From Bacteroides sp. (GTDB lineage Bacteria > Bacteroidota > Bacteroidia > Bacteroidales > Bacteroidaceae): a DNA stretch of 64,000 nt. Under the pieces are notes generated by a model that worked only from the letters and a program-made list of their open reading frames with translations, ran no database searches and was not told the DNA's origin. Every line of letters begins with the position of its first letter. The first letter of the stretch is position 1. Location: positions 1-64,000 of the forward strand of contig JAJBTC010000090.1 of NCBI GenBank assembly GCA_020861095.1, given 5' to 3'. Positions 50,460-60,281 of the stretch are shown piece after piece. A program made the position numbers and the translations under genes.

Positions 50460-50695
50460 TGTAGAGACGCACGGCGTGCGTCTCAGCATGCCGAATGGAA
50501 ACACATACACAATGCGGAATGCATTTTCTTGTTGGACGTACACCGCGGAGACGCACGCCGTGCGTCTCTACAAGTGGATGTTAACACTGGGGTATCTATC
50601 TTTTCAATGTTCTTCAGCGTTCATCATCTGACAAGAGTAGTGACGAAGGAATAAATCGTAAATCGTAAATCGTAGATCCGTACATCGTAAATCCC
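50460..50695. repeat. repeat family member E
   Basis: TGTAGAGACGCACGGCGTGCGTCTC (50460-50484) and its exact reverse complement (50548-50572); right arm AAATCGTAAATCGTAAATCGTAGATCCGTACATCGTAAATC ending at the AGCS stop. Confidence 0.88.
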
Positions 50696-50696
50696 T

Positions 50697-52094
50697 TCAT
50701 TTTCCCCAGCACTCCAGATCTTCCGCGATCTCCGGGAGCGTTTCTTTCCGGAACACCGGACTTTTTACCCCTGCCCCCTTCTGGTCCTGATAGTCCTTCA
50801 GAAGCCGGAAAGCATATTTCCCCAGGAATACAATCGCGATCAGGTTGCACAGGGTCATTAGTCCCATCGTAACATCTGCCAGGCTCCATACCATCTCCAG
50901 AGAGGCTAAAGCACCAAACAAGACCATCCCTCCTACGAGCAGGCGATAGAAATAGAGGACGGGCTTGCTTCCGGTGATGAAACGGATATTGGCCTCACCG
51001 TAGTAGTAATTGCCCAGAATACTGCTGAAGGCAAAGAAAAAAAGTGCCACTGCTACAATGGAACTCCCCGCACTGCCGATCACCTGATCCAATGCCTCCT
51101 GTGTGAGCCGGATGCCGTTGAAACTACCGTCCAGCGGAGCACCGCTGAACAAAATAATGAATGCCGTACAACTGCATATCAGCAACGTATCGGTGAATAC
51201 TCCCAGCGCCTGTATGAGCCCCTGCTTCACCGGATGGCTTACGGATGCCGTGGCGGCGACATTGGGTGCCGATCCCATCCCGGCCTCGTTGCTGAAGAGT
51301 CCCCGGCGTATCCCCTGCATCAGAGCTACACCGATGCCACCGCCCAGCGCCTGCTCCCAGCCGAAGGCGTGACCCACGATCAGGCGGAAGACATCGGGTA
51401 CGTGTGTAACGTTGAGCACCACGATTGTCAACGCCAGCAGCAGGTAGCCAATGGCCATCACCGGCACTAAGATACTACTGACACGCGCGATGCGGTGTAT
51501 GCCCCCGAAAATAATCAGCAGGGTAGCTACAGTGAGTACACCGCCTACTACCGCCCGGTCCCAGGCAAAGGCCCCTTCGAAAGCCGCACACATGGTGTTG
51601 CTCTGTACCGAGTTGAACGCGAAACCGAAGGTGACAGCGATCAGCACGGCAAACAGTATGCCCATCCAACGCTTTTTCAGTCCCCTCTCCATGTAATAGG
51701 CCGGACCACCGATGAAAGAATCCGCACCCCGGCGTTTGTAGAGTTGTGCCAGCGTAGACTCGACAAAGGCACTGGCGGCTCCCAACAGGGCAATGAGCCA
51801 CATCCAGAACACGGCTCCCGGACCACCGATGGCAATGGCAGTAGCCACACCGGCCAGATTGCCCGTGCCTACCCGACTGGCAATAGACACAGCAAAGGCC
51901 TGGAAAGAGGAGATCTCATTCTTTTTCTTCCCGGTAGAGTCGGCCAGCAAACGCAGCATCTCACGAAACAGGCGGAACTGTACAAAGCGGGTACGCGCAC
52001 TGAACCACACCGCACAACCCAGCAACAAGGCGATCAGCACGTAGGTCCACAGATAGTCATTGATCCGGTCGATAAAGAGATGCAGCGTATCCAT
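50697..52094 (-). CDS. alanine/glycine:cation symporter (AGCS) family protein
   Basis: ARTRFVQFRLFREMLR; GTGNLAGVATAIAIGGPGAVFWMW; GLFSNEAGMGSAPNVAATA. Confidence 0.95.
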   Translation of the reverse strand: MDTLHLFIDRINDYLWTYVLIALLLGCAVWFSARTRFVQFRLFREMLRLLADSTGKKKNEISSFQAFAVSIASRVGTGNLAGVATAIAIGGPGAVFWMWLIALLGAASAFVESTLAQLYKRRGADSFIGGPAYYMERGLKKRWMGILFAVLIAVTFGFAFNSVQSNTMCAAFEGAFAWDRAVVGGVLTVATLLIIFGGIHRIARVSSILVPVMAIGYLLLALTIVVLNVTHVPDVFRLIVGHAFGWEQALGGGIGVALMQGIRRGLFSNEAGMGSAPNVAATASVSHPVKQGLIQALGVFTDTLLICSCTAFIILFSGAPLDGSFNGIRLTQEALDQVIGSAGSSIVAVALFFFAFSSILGNYYYGEANIRFITGSKPVLYFYRLLVGGMVLFGALASLEMVWSLADVTMGLMTLCNLIAIVFLGKYAFRLLKDYQDQKGAGVKSPVFRKETLPEIAEDLECWGK

Positions 52095-52102
52095 ACAAAT
52101 TG

Positions 52103-52747
52103 TTATTTCAGTTTAAAGTAGAACCGATGATCCAGAAATACCGGTTCAATGATACCAAACCGGATGAATTTGGCCAGCAGATGCTCCGCCGCCCGCCGGG
52201 AGATGGCCGCCGCCCGCTGGTATTGACTGAGGCTGATGGGAGAACGGTGCTCCAGCAACTCCAGCAGTAACTTCTCCTTTTCCGTATATTCGACCAGCTG
52301 TCCCACAGGCTGCGCACTCTGTTGCCATACCCGTAACATCACGGGAGAGGCAAGTATATTCTCATCTTCGATGCGCACATACGCCAGGGCCTTGCCCTGC
52401 GCGTCCAGCGCGTATATGGGTTTATGTACCTGTTCTTCGATCTGTGCCACCAGCACCTGCTTCCCACCATCTGCTACAACCGTGTGAATGGTATAAGTAA
52501 CCGCCGGCCGGCAATAAAGCGTGGCCGCCGCTTCCAGCATATACGCTTCCTCTTCCGACCACACTCCCGCGATCTTACCATTGTCTTTGACACCGATCAG
52601 CAACCTGCCTCCCCGGGTGTTGGAAAAGGCCGAAAAGGTCTTCGCCAGTTTGCGGGCATCCGAGATCTCAAACTTAAAATCCTGTTGCTGATGCTCTCCC
52701 TGCGCGATCCACTGATCCAGATAGTCCTTGTCTGTAAGCCATTTCAT
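52103..52747 (-). CDS. AlbA_2 (Schlafen-type, AAA_4) domain ATP-binding / regulatory protein
   Basis: EHQQQDFKFEISDARKLAKTFSAFSNTRGGRLLIGVKDNGKIAGV; C-terminal HTH-like region. Confidence 0.85.
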   Translation of the reverse strand: MKWLTDKDYLDQWIAQGEHQQQDFKFEISDARKLAKTFSAFSNTRGGRLLIGVKDNGKIAGVWSEEEAYMLEAAATLYCRPAVTYTIHTVVADGGKQVLVAQIEEQVHKPIYALDAQGKALAYVRIEDENILASPVMLRVWQQSAQPVGQLVEYTEKEKLLLELLEHRSPISLSQYQRAAAISRRAAEHLLAKFIRFGIIEPVFLDHRFYFKLK

Positions 52748-52827
52748 GACTGCAAAAGTAGATAAAAAACAGAAATGTTCTGTTTTTGACTGGTTTTTAC
52801 CCTATTTAAACAAAAAAAAATCGTTTT

Positions 52828-52860
52828 TTTGCGATTATTTCCGGAAAGAATGTATTTTTG
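52828..52860 (+). promoter_or_regulatory. Bacteroides-type promoter for the histone-like gene
   Basis: TTTG (52828-52831) - N21 - TATTTTTG (52853-52860). Confidence 0.5.
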
Positions 52861-52893
52861 CCAAACATTATTAACAAAGTAATAAAAAGGATT

Positions 52894-53070
52894 ATGAAAG
52901 AATTAGTTGAAAAAGTAGCTCAGCTGGTTGCTGATTTTAACAAAGATGCAAATGCACAGATCGAGAACGGTAACAAAGCAGCCGGTACCCGTGCTCGTAA
53001 GGCTTCTCTGGAAATTGAAAAGCTGATGAAGGACTTCCGTAAAAAATCTCTCGAAGCTGCTAAAAAATAA
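52894..53070 (+). CDS. small basic histone H1/Hc1-like protein
   Basis: MKELVEKVAQLVADFNKDANAQIENGNKAAGTRARKASLEIEKLMKDFRKKSLEAAKK; ATG at 52894. Confidence 0.8.
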   Translation: MKELVEKVAQLVADFNKDANAQIENGNKAAGTRARKASLEIEKLMKDFRKKSLEAAKK

Positions 53071-53090
53071 GCTGAGTTTGCTTGAAAAAA

Positions 53091-53126
53091 CACAAAAAAC
53101 CACCCTCCGCAGGGGTGGTTTTTTTG
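53091..53126 (+). terminator. rho-independent terminator of the histone-like gene
   Basis: ACCACCC TCCGCAG GGGTGGT followed by TTTTTTT. Confidence 0.85.
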
Positions 53127-53290
53127 TGCCGCGACCCCTGGGATCCCTTTCTTCCAGACCTCGGACATCGGGAGAACCGTTTCTGTTTTTAACTTTTATT
53201 TGGTATGTTGATAGGTTGTCCGGGATTCGTTGGCATCCTGTCTGTATAGTACATAGGAAAAAAGTACAGGAGACTAACTGCGTACGATAT

Positions 53291-54604
53291 TCAGATCAGC
53301 TGTCTGCTCTTCATCTCTAAGTATTTATTGACTACGTCCACGGTCAGCTGGTCAGGTGTGGTGAGTACCGAATAGATGCCGTGCTGCATCAGTGTAGAGA
53401 CGATCAGACGTTTTTCATAGGCAAACTTTTCCGCGATCACTTGCTGGTAATAGCCTTCTGTAGTAGACACAGGCTTTTCGATAAACTCCCTGAGTTCATT
53501 ATCCTCGAAGAAGACGACCAGCAGCCGGTGTTGCTTAGAGAGTTGCGCCAGATAGCCGATCTGCCGGTTCAGCGCGTTCATACTATCAAAATTGGTATAC
53601 AGGATCAACAAGCTACGCTTGCCAATCCTCTTTTTGAGGTGTACACACAATGCCGAGAAGTCACTCTCTCCAAAGGTAGTTTCTTGCTTGTACAGGTTTT
53701 CCAGCAACAACTCCATCTGAGAAGATTGCCGGGAAGCAGGTACAAAACTGTCGAAGTGCTGGTTGAAAGTGGCCAACCCCGCCTTATCCGTCTTGTGGAT
53801 AGCAATGTAAGAGAGCATCAAGGAGGCATTGATGCTGTAGTCCAGCAAGGTCATCCCCTGGAATGCCTGCTGCATCACACGGCCTTTATCAATGACATTG
53901 TATACCTGTTGCGACCGCTCGTCCTGATAGAGATTAACCATCAGATCGTGCCGGCGCGCACTGGCTTTCCAGTTGATCGTCCGGAAATCATCTCCCTGCA
54001 CATATTCCTTGATCTGCTCAAACTCTGTCTGGTGGCCGATACGGCGGATCTTCTTGATCCCGAACTCCGTCAGACGGTTGCTCATGGCCAGAAGTTCGAA
54101 ACGGTGCAACATCAGGTATGAGGGATAGACCTTCACATCCATCGGCTCCGCACAGGTATATCTCCGGATCAGCAAGCCGGCTCCCATACGGGTGAAGAGA
54201 CGGATGTGCCCAAACCCATACACCCCGCGCCGGGTGGGGCGCAATTCATACGTCAGGTTCTTGCCCTCTCCCTCTGCCAGCGTCAGCGAAAAACCGATGC
54301 GACGCTCCTGGAAGATAAAAGGGATCTCATCCACCACTTTCAGTTGTACCGAAAAAGGATACTGATTTTCTACACGGATACGTACCGGGTTCTGATCTCC
54401 GTTGGAGAAACGCTCCCGGCAATGGCGTGTAGCTACCATTCCCTGCCTGGTACGATACAGCATGAATGCCTCAACAAGCAGATCGGCCAGCAGCAAAAGA
54501 AGAGCTACCCGTCCCAGGAAAAACAGGAATCCCCAGATATACCCCGCGCAAAGCAAGGCAATGATCACGGTACAGACCAGATAAAACCGTCGTCTCAGAT
54601 ACAT
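53291..54604 (-). CDS. DUF58 domain-containing protein
   Basis: GHQTEFEQIKEYVQGDDFRTINWKASARRHDLMVNLYQDERSQ DUF58 motif. Confidence 0.92.
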   Translation of the reverse strand: MYLRRRFYLVCTVIIALLCAGYIWGFLFFLGRVALLLLLADLLVEAFMLYRTRQGMVATRHCRERFSNGDQNPVRIRVENQYPFSVQLKVVDEIPFIFQERRIGFSLTLAEGEGKNLTYELRPTRRGVYGFGHIRLFTRMGAGLLIRRYTCAEPMDVKVYPSYLMLHRFELLAMSNRLTEFGIKKIRRIGHQTEFEQIKEYVQGDDFRTINWKASARRHDLMVNLYQDERSQQVYNVIDKGRVMQQAFQGMTLLDYSINASLMLSYIAIHKTDKAGLATFNQHFDSFVPASRQSSQMELLLENLYKQETTFGESDFSALCVHLKKRIGKRSLLILYTNFDSMNALNRQIGYLAQLSKQHRLLVVFFEDNELREFIEKPVSTTEGYYQQVIAEKFAYEKRLIVSTLMQHGIYSVLTTPDQLTVDVVNKYLEMKSRQLI

Positions 54605-55590
54605 TACTTGGGTACCTCTACCTTATCGATCAGACGTTGTGTCACTTTGAGCGGCGTATGTCCCTCCATCTCAGCCTCAGCCGTCAGGATCAGACGGTGT
54701 TGCATGATGTACGGAGATACGAACTTGATGTCTTCGGGGACCACGAAATCACGTCCCTGCATCAAGGCAAACGCTTTGGCCGCCTGCAACATTCCCACTG
54801 CCGCCCGGGGAGACGCTCCCAGATAGACCGCTTTACTGGTACGTGTCTGCTGCACGATCAGGGCAATATAACGCAGCAAGCTCTCTTCTACATATACCCG
54901 ATCCATATAGCCGCGCAAAGCGAGCAATTCGTCCCGTGCGATCACGGGTCGCACCTCATCCAGCTTCACCAACCGGGCATTGGTATGATGACGTTGCAGG
55001 ATGCGTATTTCTTCTTCCAGAGAGGGATAATCTAAGGTGATCTTCATCAGGAAACGGTCTAACTGTGCCTCGGGCAGCTTATAAGTACCCTCCTGCTCCA
55101 CCGGGTTCTGAGTGGCTATGATGGTGTACAAATCGCCCATCTGGTACGTGTTGCCGTCGATACTCACCTGCCGCTCTTCCATCACCTCGAACAGTGCTGC
55201 CTGCGTCTTTGCCGGCGCGCGGTTGATCTCATCGACCAGGATCATATCCGCGAATACGGGTCCGCGCCGGAAGTCAAACTCTCCGCTCTTCATATTGAAT
55301 ACGGAAGTTCCCAATACATCACTGGGCATCAGGTCGGGGGTGAACTGGATACGGCTGAAGTCGGCATCGATCAGACGGGCAGTCAGCCGGGCCAGCAACG
55401 TCTTGGCTACCCCGGGTACCCCTTCCAGCAGGATATGTCCGTTGGCCAGTATGGTAGTCAGCATCAGGTCTACTACCCGCTCCTGGCCTACGACAACAGA
55501 AGAGATCTGTTGTTTGATGGTATCTATTTTCTGTGAAAACAGGGTCAGATCGGTCCGCGGACTCTGTTCTTCCCTCAATGGTTCTTCCAT
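54604..55590 (-). CDS. MoxR family AAA ATPase
   Basis: VVGQERVVDLMLTTILANGHILLEGVPGVAKTLLARLTA; NRAPAKTQAALFEVMEERQVSIDG; ATQNPVEQEGTYKLPEAQLDRF. Confidence 0.95.
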   Translation of the reverse strand: MEEPLREEQSPRTDLTLFSQKIDTIKQQISSVVVGQERVVDLMLTTILANGHILLEGVPGVAKTLLARLTARLIDADFSRIQFTPDLMPSDVLGTSVFNMKSGEFDFRRGPVFADMILVDEINRAPAKTQAALFEVMEERQVSIDGNTYQMGDLYTIIATQNPVEQEGTYKLPEAQLDRFLMKITLDYPSLEEEIRILQRHHTNARLVKLDEVRPVIARDELLALRGYMDRVYVEESLLRYIALIVQQTRTSKAVYLGASPRAAVGMLQAAKAFALMQGRDFVVPEDIKFVSPYIMQHRLILTAEAEMEGHTPLKVTQRLIDKVEVPK

Positions 55591-55592
55591 AA

Positions 55593-56816
55593 TCAGATAT
55601 ATAAGTGATTGATAATTTCGTTCATCTCATCGATATGCTGTTTCATCTGCTCATCGGTGAGCCTTATCTCCTGTGTGTATACATGGCGCAGTCGGATCAG
55701 CAGCGCAGAGATCTTCTCTGTCCCGATCCCGGTCTTACCGGCAATGCGATCGACCGTCTGAAGGTGCTGTGATTCATCTTCTACGTCTACCTGCATCACA
55801 CGCCGCAGGGTTTCCGCAAAGAAAATATACTTCTTACGCACCAGTCCGGCATTGTCGCGCCTGCGGAAATAAAGGGTACCGATCAACTCGGTAAATTCCA
55901 TTCTTTTGTTTACCGGCTGCTGCATCACCGGGATCACACGCTGACGCCTGCGGGCGGTGAATATCATAAAAAGAAGCAGCACCAGCATGGTCATATAGAC
56001 TCCCCAGCGCAGAGGCGGATGAGTCAGGAAATAACGCAGCGGCGTATCATTCTGCCTGGCACTCCGCGCATAGGCTTCCGTACGTACCAAAGGTCTGTCT
56101 CCCATCAGAGAGAGAAGCCGGAATATCTGATCGGAGTTGTCCCTGTCCAGCATACCATAATTGGTAAACAGCAGGGGCATCGTCATGAGGATAAGTTCTC
56201 CCTCCCCAATCTGTGCCCGGATCACAGAAGCCAGTCTGACACCGGAGTCCATCCGTTCTTCCCCGGGAACGACCACAGGAACAAACAGAGAATCGTAACG
56301 GATAAAGTCTACCCCCCGGAAAGCGCTGTAGAAGTCAAAAGATTCTCCCGCAAAGGGTTCTGACCAGACAAACGTATCGCGCGAGGGTCTGTGAAGGACT
56401 TGCCGGGCAAGTTCTTCATAGTCCAGGTAATCATAAGATGCGTGCAAAGCAAATGTATCCGACAGCACACCGGAAAACCGGGAAGCAGCCAGCAGCACAT
56501 TGTCACCTGCCTCCAGAAGTTCCATCAGGGCTTCGAAGTCTGTCAGGGTCAGGTCGATCCGTTTACTTACGGAAAGTATATTCCGCTTCGGCAATTTATC
56601 CAAAGAAAGAAGGTAGAGTGTCTCATCGGTCACTTCATATCCTTGTCGCAGAGAATGGGACAACACATCATCGAACACCGCGCAACCGAAAGGCTGTTTG
56701 TCCTTCATGCTGAAAGTAGGCTCCCAGACAAACGACCGGGGCAGGTTATATTCCACCCACATCATAAAAACGATCAGAAACACCAGGCCGCCCCAGAAAA
56801 GAGAGTTCATCTTCAT
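55593..56816 (-). CDS. DUF4350 domain-containing protein
   Basis: Position and architecture (TM near N-terminus, second TM around residue 280) typical of DUF4350 in MoxR/DUF58 loci. Confidence 0.75.
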   Translation of the reverse strand: MKMNSLFWGGLVFLIVFMMWVEYNLPRSFVWEPTFSMKDKQPFGCAVFDDVLSHSLRQGYEVTDETLYLLSLDKLPKRNILSVSKRIDLTLTDFEALMELLEAGDNVLLAASRFSGVLSDTFALHASYDYLDYEELARQVLHRPSRDTFVWSEPFAGESFDFYSAFRGVDFIRYDSLFVPVVVPGEERMDSGVRLASVIRAQIGEGELILMTMPLLFTNYGMLDRDNSDQIFRLLSLMGDRPLVRTEAYARSARQNDTPLRYFLTHPPLRWGVYMTMLVLLLFMIFTARRRQRVIPVMQQPVNKRMEFTELIGTLYFRRRDNAGLVRKKYIFFAETLRRVMQVDVEDESQHLQTVDRIAGKTGIGTEKISALLIRLRHVYTQEIRLTDEQMKQHIDEMNEIINHLYI

Positions 56817-57454
56817 GGCAAACCTCCTTCCGATACCATACGGTCACGAAGCGCGGAGGCCTGATCGTATGTAGATCGCGTAGCCTGGAAATTGCCATAG
56901 CGAACCTCCAGGAACCGGTTGGTCAGTTGCCGGAAAGGAGTACGCAGACCTTCCTCCTTCAACTCATACATATATTCCGTGGGAGTCTTATAAAGTTCCC
57001 AGAAGATGAGTTGCCGGTCACTGAGATTTCTCAGGGTTTGCAGATAAACCAGCCGTACAGCCTCTTTATAGTTGCTCTGAGAAACAGCCTGCCGGATATC
57101 CGCCTCAAAATCTATTCCATAGATCGTGTCCGGGGTTACTTCATAAGGAACAGAGGACGCGCGGAAAAAGCCGATCCAGCGGTCGCGCCTTTTATAGAGG
57201 AACCCGATCAGCAGGACGACAAACAGAACCAGACATACCACCAGTACAATATGGGTGACAGACATACTCACCGGCTTCCCGAAGATCAGTCGCAGGAAAG
57301 CGGAGATCACATCGAGCAGCCAATCTAACAGTATGTTGCCGCGATCGTCAGGAGCAGATGCAGCAAATTCGGCGTTGTAGTCAAACGCCGGATCCGACTG
57401 CCAGTAGAGGAGTCTGTCCTGGTCTGCCGTGAGTGTATCAATCAGTTTACTCAT
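56813..57454 (-). CDS. DUF4129 domain-containing protein
   Basis: NYKEAVRLVYLQTLRNLSDRQLIFWELYKTPTEYMYEL. Confidence 0.75.
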   Translation of the reverse strand: MSKLIDTLTADQDRLLYWQSDPAFDYNAEFAASAPDDRGNILLDWLLDVISAFLRLIFGKPVSMSVTHIVLVVCLVLFVVLLIGFLYKRRDRWIGFFRASSVPYEVTPDTIYGIDFEADIRQAVSQSNYKEAVRLVYLQTLRNLSDRQLIFWELYKTPTEYMYELKEEGLRTPFRQLTNRFLEVRYGNFQATRSTYDQASALRDRMVSEGGLP

Positions 57455-58385
57455 TCAAAGAGCCCAGATCGTCAAACTGATCTATGTCACTTTCCAGAGT
57501 TACATGATCCATCGTCTCCCGGGCATGCGCATACTGATAAGCCATCACCACGTAGAAGAAAATACTGGCCACACAGCTAAAGAAGGAAACCACGACAGAG
57601 AGCAAATACTGAACCAATCCATAAGTAGCGGAAGTTCCGGACGCAGCTGCAGAACTCAGAGAAAACAGGCCTTGTACCGTAGAGAATACGATGAGTGGCA
57701 AAGCTACTACCAAGGCACATACAGTGATTACTATACTGGCGATCAACCCCAACATGAAGGTACCGCCCCAGGTAGCATAGCCCAACCGGAAGGTCTGTGA
57801 CCAGACCTGAGAAATAGAAAGGTTCCTTTCGAACAGAAGGATGGCCTGAGTAAGCTGAAAAGGTACAAGAAGTGCGACAAACAGAACTATAAAAAGAAGA
57901 AGGAACACCAGGGAAGCAGCGGAAGACAACCCTGTAACGGCAAACAACACACCCCCTACAAGTGCAAAAATAAATATCGCAAGCACAAATGTCAGTCCGA
58001 AAAGAAGCAAACGCCCCACCCCCTTGTTCACCTGTGGCAACACCTCAGCAAAGGTCACCCCTTCCAGACGCTCTTCATGATCGTTGTATCTCTTCATCAA
58101 TGTATAGATCATAGCTGCAAGATACAAAGAACCTATCACTCCGATCAGCGTGATCAATCCTTCTCCGGGAGAGGTGGTTTCACCATATAGCCAATCCCCT
58201 GTGATGATCGCGGTAATGGTTTTGCTGAGAGACAATCCCTGCAACAAAGATAGAGGAAGAATGATATACACCATCATTTTGAACAGGATACGCCAGTTCT
58301 CCTTCATAAAATCAATCGCGGCATTGAGTTTTTCCCCCAACTGACGTTTCTTATAAAAAACAATCTTAGGTTTTTGTATTTCCAT
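57447..58385 (-). CDS. hypothetical multi-TM membrane protein
   Basis: MEIQKPKIVFYKKRQLGEKLNAAIDFMKENWRILFKMMVYIILPLSLLQG; several TM segments; in MoxR cluster. Confidence 0.75.
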   Translation of the reverse strand: MEIQKPKIVFYKKRQLGEKLNAAIDFMKENWRILFKMMVYIILPLSLLQGLSLSKTITAIITGDWLYGETTSPGEGLITLIGVIGSLYLAAMIYTLMKRYNDHEERLEGVTFAEVLPQVNKGVGRLLLFGLTFVLAIFIFALVGGVLFAVTGLSSAASLVFLLLFIVLFVALLVPFQLTQAILLFERNLSISQVWSQTFRLGYATWGGTFMLGLIASIVITVCALVVALPLIVFSTVQGLFSLSSAAASGTSATYGLVQYLLSVVVSFFSCVASIFFYVVMAYQYAHARETMDHVTLESDIDQFDDLGSLNE

Positions 58386-59328
58386 GACGATAAGTATTGG
58401 GTAAGTAAATATAATAGTACATAACAAATGCGAGGGACAGCAGAATGAACAGCAGCCTCACACCGTTGTGCAACTGCGTATAACGGGTAAAGAACCCTTC
58501 AATGAAACCTGCTATCACAAACAGGGGTACTGTGCCTACTACGATCTTCAATCCGCGGACGGCACCGCGCCGGAAAGAGACCATGCGGGAATAGGTGCCC
58601 GGAAAAAGCCATCCGTTGCCTAAGGCTATGCCCGCGGCCCCTGCCACCACAATAGCGGAGATCTCTAAGGTACCGTGTAGCCAGATCGCCAGCATCGACT
58701 CTCCCAATAGCCCCTGCTGATACAGGAACGCGTGAAAGGCACCCAACATAATGCCGTTCTGAAGCAGAATATAGCCGGTAGCAAAACTGGTCAGCAGCCC
58801 GCAGACAAAAACCACTAAAGCCACCCGGATATTATTGACAGTAATTCCCAGGAACATAGAAAATTGCTGTTGGGTACCATATACAGCCATCGGTTCTCCA
58901 CGGGCGATATTGCTCAAGGTCATATCTACATACCCATCTCCCATGATGAGGCGTATAAACGATTCGTCGTTCAGTGTGGATACGATACCGATGAGGATGC
59001 TGACAGAGAAAATAACGCATGCAGTGAGTAACTCTTTCCGGGCATCGTACATCGTTTGTGGCACTTCCTGAGACCAGAAAGTAAGGACACGCGACCATTT
59101 CTCGCGTTTGTTGCGATAGATCAGGTGGTGCAGATCGGCTGCCAGGTTATTGAGGTATAACGTTATCCGGGAACCGGGATAATGGGTACGGGCGAAAGAA
59201 AGATCGGCTATAAGATCCGTATAGGCATCTGCCAGGCGATCCGGAGACTGCTTGCTACTTTCTTTTACAAGCTGCTCCGTCTGCTCCCACTTGGCGAGGT
59301 TCTTACGAATAAATATAACTTCTTTCAT
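58366..59328 (-). CDS. stage II sporulation protein M family membrane protein
   Basis: MKEVIFIRKNLAKWEQTEQLV; FLYQQGLLGESMLAIWLHGTLEISAIVVAGAAGIALGNGWLFPG. Confidence 0.88.
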   Translation of the reverse strand: MKEVIFIRKNLAKWEQTEQLVKESSKQSPDRLADAYTDLIADLSFARTHYPGSRITLYLNNLAADLHHLIYRNKREKWSRVLTFWSQEVPQTMYDARKELLTACVIFSVSILIGIVSTLNDESFIRLIMGDGYVDMTLSNIARGEPMAVYGTQQQFSMFLGITVNNIRVALVVFVCGLLTSFATGYILLQNGIMLGAFHAFLYQQGLLGESMLAIWLHGTLEISAIVVAGAAGIALGNGWLFPGTYSRMVSFRRGAVRGLKIVVGTVPLFVIAGFIEGFFTRYTQLHNGVRLLFILLSLAFVMYYYIYLPNTYRHGNTKT

Positions 59329-59547
59329 CTTCTGTATATCACTGGTCGAAAAGGCTGATGCCTGATACTTGCTTCAACGGCGTGGACAAAATCCTGATTT
59401 AGTGTGGTACGGACGTACGGATGACGTGTTCACTCCGAACAAATATACGGGATTTATGGAAAAATCCCATAATCGCTGTTAAAATAAACAACAAAAATAG
59501 CGGAAATATGATATATTTGCAATCTGACGAGAGATAGATTCAACGAA

Positions 59548-60279
59548 ATGGCAGATTCAACCATCCTTACCGGACAATATGTAACCATCGACCAGATGCC
59601 TGCGAGTGTGGGCGAACGTATCCTGGCCCGTTTGCTGGACTACCTGTTTATCTTCCTGTATCTGGTATTCGTGGCAACCCTCACTCAGAGATTGAGGCTG
59701 TATCGTCTGGGAGATGAAGCGTGGATCTTCATTTTATACTTCCTGCTTTACTTTCCCGCTGTTTTTTATTCCTTGTTGATGGAAGTATTCAATAATGGCC
59801 AAAGCCTGGGAAAACGCCTGATGAATATACGGGTGATGAAAGTAGACGGTTCTACCCCCACAGTGAGTTCTTACCTGTTGCGTTGGCTGCTCTATGGAGT
59901 GGACAGGCTATGTGGCATCGGACTGTTTATTATGATATTTTCCTCCAAAAGCCAGAGACTGGGCGATATGGCAGCGGGAACCTTAGTGGTCAAAGAAAGG
60001 AACTACCGCAACGTGCGTGTGAGCCTGCGGGAGTTTGACTACCTGGCACAAGGCTACCAGCCCGTATTCCCGGAAGCCGCAGACTTCACGTTGCAGCAGA
60101 TTGAGCTTATCTCCAGAGCCCTGAACACCCCGACCAAAGACAGATCAGAGAAGATCAGTCAGCTGGCAGGGAAAATACGCCCCAAGCTATCACCGGGACA
60201 ATCTACCCTGAATGATACGTTCCTGTTGGAAACGATAGTCAAAGATTTCCATTACTACGCGCTGGAAGAAAGCATCTAA
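59548..60279 (+). CDS. RDD family protein
   Basis: ASVGERILARLLDYLFIF..NGQSLGKRLMNIRVMKVDGSTPT. Confidence 0.92.
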   Translation: MADSTILTGQYVTIDQMPASVGERILARLLDYLFIFLYLVFVATLTQRLRLYRLGDEAWIFILYFLLYFPAVFYSLLMEVFNNGQSLGKRLMNIRVMKVDGSTPTVSSYLLRWLLYGVDRLCGIGLFIMIFSSKSQRLGDMAAGTLVVKERNYRNVRVSLREFDYLAQGYQPVFPEAADFTLQQIELISRALNTPTKDRSEKISQLAGKIRPKLSPGQSTLNDTFLLETIVKDFHYYALEESI

Positions 60280-60281
60280 GT

